A stretch of 64,000 bases of DNA, from positions 66,109,667 to 66,173,666 of the forward strand of contig NC_088714.1 of NCBI RefSeq assembly GCF_963576615.1. Direction: 5' to 3'. Below the pieces are notes generated by a model. The model worked only from the letters and a program-made list of their open reading frames with translations. It ran no database searches and had not been told where the DNA came from. This DNA is from Watersipora subatra. Its lineage: Eukaryota; Bryozoa; Gymnolaemata; Cheilostomatida; Watersiporidae. Position numbers and translations under genes: made by a program. This document shows positions 63,501 through 64,000 of the stretch, piece after piece (within the stretch, counting starts at the first letter, position 1; each line of letters starts with the position of its first letter).

Positions 63501-64000
63501 GTAATAACTGTATAGAGCAGTAACCGTATAGAGTAATAACCGTATAGAGTAATAACCGTATAGAGTAATAACGATACGGACTAGTAACGATACGGAGTAG
63601 TAACGATACGGAGTAGTAACGATACGAAGTAGTAACGATACGGAGTAGTAACGATACAGACAATTAACGATACGGAGTAGTAATGATACGAAATAGTAAC
63701 GATACGGAGTAAGGACGATACGGAGTAGTGACGATACGGAGTAGTAAAGATTTGGAGTAGTAACGATATGGAGTAGTAACGATGCGGAGTAGTAACGATA
63801 CGGAGTAGTAACTATACGGAGTAGTAACGATGCGGAGTAGTAACGATGCGGAGTAGTAACGATACGGAGTAGTAACGATGCGGAGTAGTAACGATGTACA
63901 GCTTTATTCATAGAACTTTAGAACATACAATAATAAAGAAATCACCTGTTGATCATCAGGCACTTTGCGCACAAGCACTTCCACCACCTTCCTGTCTTCC
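57379..64000 (-). CDS. GTP-binding protein 1/2-type GTPase (GTPBP1/GTPBP2), 5' end outside window
   Basis: Member of the GTPBP1/GTPBP2 group of translational GTPases, related to EF1A and acting in ribosome rescue or mRNA surveillance. Eight exons join in phase, in transcript order: 64000-63946 (partial), 63242-63045, 62537-62363, 61002-60786, 60164-59964, 58279-58096, 57977-57816, 57543-57379. They give 451 residues to a TAA stop. G domain: P-loop 'GNADCGKST', 'DVPGHQKY' (G3), 'VVVTKGD' (G4; the family has TKxD rather than NKxD). Also conserved: '[20 protein letters not shown]', '[20 protein letters not shown]', '[20 protein letters not shown]'. The two beta-barrel domains follow: '[20 protein letters not shown]', '[20 protein letters not shown]', '[20 protein letters not shown]'. 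The C-terminus is short ('[10 protein letters not shown]'). GTPBP1 versus GTPBP2 cannot be decided without the N-terminus. Confidence 0.92.
57816..57977 (-). CDS. GTPBP-type exon, barrel 2
   Basis: Acceptor 'tttcgttatag', donor gtaagc, 54 codons. Contains '[20 protein letters not shown]'. Confidence 0.92.
58096..58279 (-). CDS. GTPBP-type exon, barrel 1
   Basis: Acceptor 'attttctacag', donor gtttgt. Contains '[20 protein letters not shown]'. Confidence 0.92.
58300..59963. other. GTPBP-type intron, no repeat array
   Basis: Purine-rich on the plus strand at 58330-58600 (pyrimidine-rich in the transcript), which makes long open frames on the minus strand without homology. A (TA)n run lies at 59215-59238. 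Confidence 0.5.
59964..60164 (-). CDS. GTPBP-type exon, end of G domain and start of barrel 1
   Basis: Acceptor 'acgtgttgcag', donor gtatga. Contains '[20 protein letters not shown]' and '[13 protein letters not shown]'. Confidence 0.92.
60786..61002 (-). CDS. GTPBP-type exon with TKGD motif
   Basis: Acceptor 'ccttttttgtag', donor gtgcgt, phase 2. Contains '[20 protein letters not shown]'. Confidence 0.93.
61003..61917. other. GTPBP-type intron, unique part
   Basis: Short 'agctaacg/agctaata' repeats at 61188-61255; otherwise nothing recognised. Confidence 0.4.
61918..62385. repeat. 79-bp minisatellite that repeats a GTPBP splice donor
   Basis: Five to six copies spaced exactly 79 bp ('ggcactcatg' at 61981, 62060, 62139, 62218, 62297, 62376). 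The copy at 62363-62385 is the end of the exon itself. Unit on the transcript strand = last 23 exon nt ('catgagtgccaacactggga' + 'tag') plus 56 intron nt beginning gtcagg. Confidence 0.96.
62363..62537 (-). CDS. GTPBP-type exon with DxPGH motif
   Basis: Acceptor 'tactttacag', donor gtcagg, phase 1. Contains '[20 protein letters not shown]'. The last 23 nt and the donor are repeated in the following intron. Confidence 0.93.
62745..62850. repeat. 13-bp minisatellite in a GTPBP intron
   Basis: About eight copies of 'gtgtgtatataaa'. Related imperfect 'tatataaaatgcacat' motifs extend to about 62600. Confidence 0.92.
63045..63242 (-). CDS. GTPBP-type exon with P-loop
   Basis: Acceptor 'ctctcttttcag', donor gtaagc. 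66 codons, '[20 protein letters not shown]' onwards. Confidence 0.95.
63470..63895. repeat. 16-bp minisatellite in a GTPBP intron
   Basis: About 26 copies of 'gagtagtaacgatacg' with a 'gagtaataaccgtata' variant at the distal end. Begins 51 bp after the exon donor at 63946. Confidence 0.95.
63946..64000 (-). CDS. GTPBP-type exon (partial, runs off the window)
   Basis: Encodes '[18 protein letters not shown]' before donor gtgatt. Sits just before the G domain. Confidence 0.8.

Overview
The window is AT-rich animal nuclear DNA. It has long introns with GT-AG splice sites (one is GC-AG), no operons, and many transposons. The protein families fit an invertebrate, probably a marine lophotrochozoan such as a mollusc or bryozoan, but nothing here fixes the species. 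I could build four conserved genes exon by exon with every splice phase consistent: (1) an AMP-activated protein kinase beta subunit on the minus strand (5913-7957, lacking its C-terminal exons); (2) a complete spartin/SPART homologue on the plus strand (24463-46565, 11 exons, 556 aa); (3) a complete membrane-anchored ENPP-type phosphodiesterase homologue on the plus strand (48624-56705, 8 exons, 458 aa); (4) a GTPBP1/GTPBP2-type GTPase on the minus strand (57379 to beyond 64000, 8 exons seen, 5' end missing). Genes 3 and 4 are convergent.

Layout. 1-5.9 kb holds repeats and a MITE, probably inside the AMPK-beta gene. 5.9-8 kb holds AMPK-beta exons. 8.7-11.2 kb is a hAT-like element carrying a pogo/Tc1-type element. 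12.4-13.3 kb is another TA-flanked MITE. 15-22.1 kb is a decayed Ty3/gypsy element broken by three later insertions: a tRNA-like repeat, a hAT element and a LINE. 24.5-46.6 kb is spartin. Its intron 5 holds a four-level nest (minisatellite, TA-MITE, hAT element, gypsy element). Its intron 6 holds an R2/R4-type LINE and a 2.4-kb 24-bp satellite. 48.6-64 kb holds the ENPP and GTPBP genes, whose introns are loaded with minisatellites.

The most unusual property is the minisatellite load: about 20 arrays totalling roughly 10 kb. Many start within about 140 bp downstream of a splice donor. Two arrays (ENPP intron 6, GTPBP intron after the DxPGH exon) have repeat units that contain the last 23-24 nt of the exon plus the splice donor itself, so the donor has been multiplied in tandem. 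The long open frames in the satellites are artefacts of repeat length. The four genes have separate roles (energy sensing, endosome/lipid-droplet biology, extracellular phosphodiester hydrolysis, translational GTPase) and I see no common pathway. I found no CRISPR, prokaryotic or defence system.
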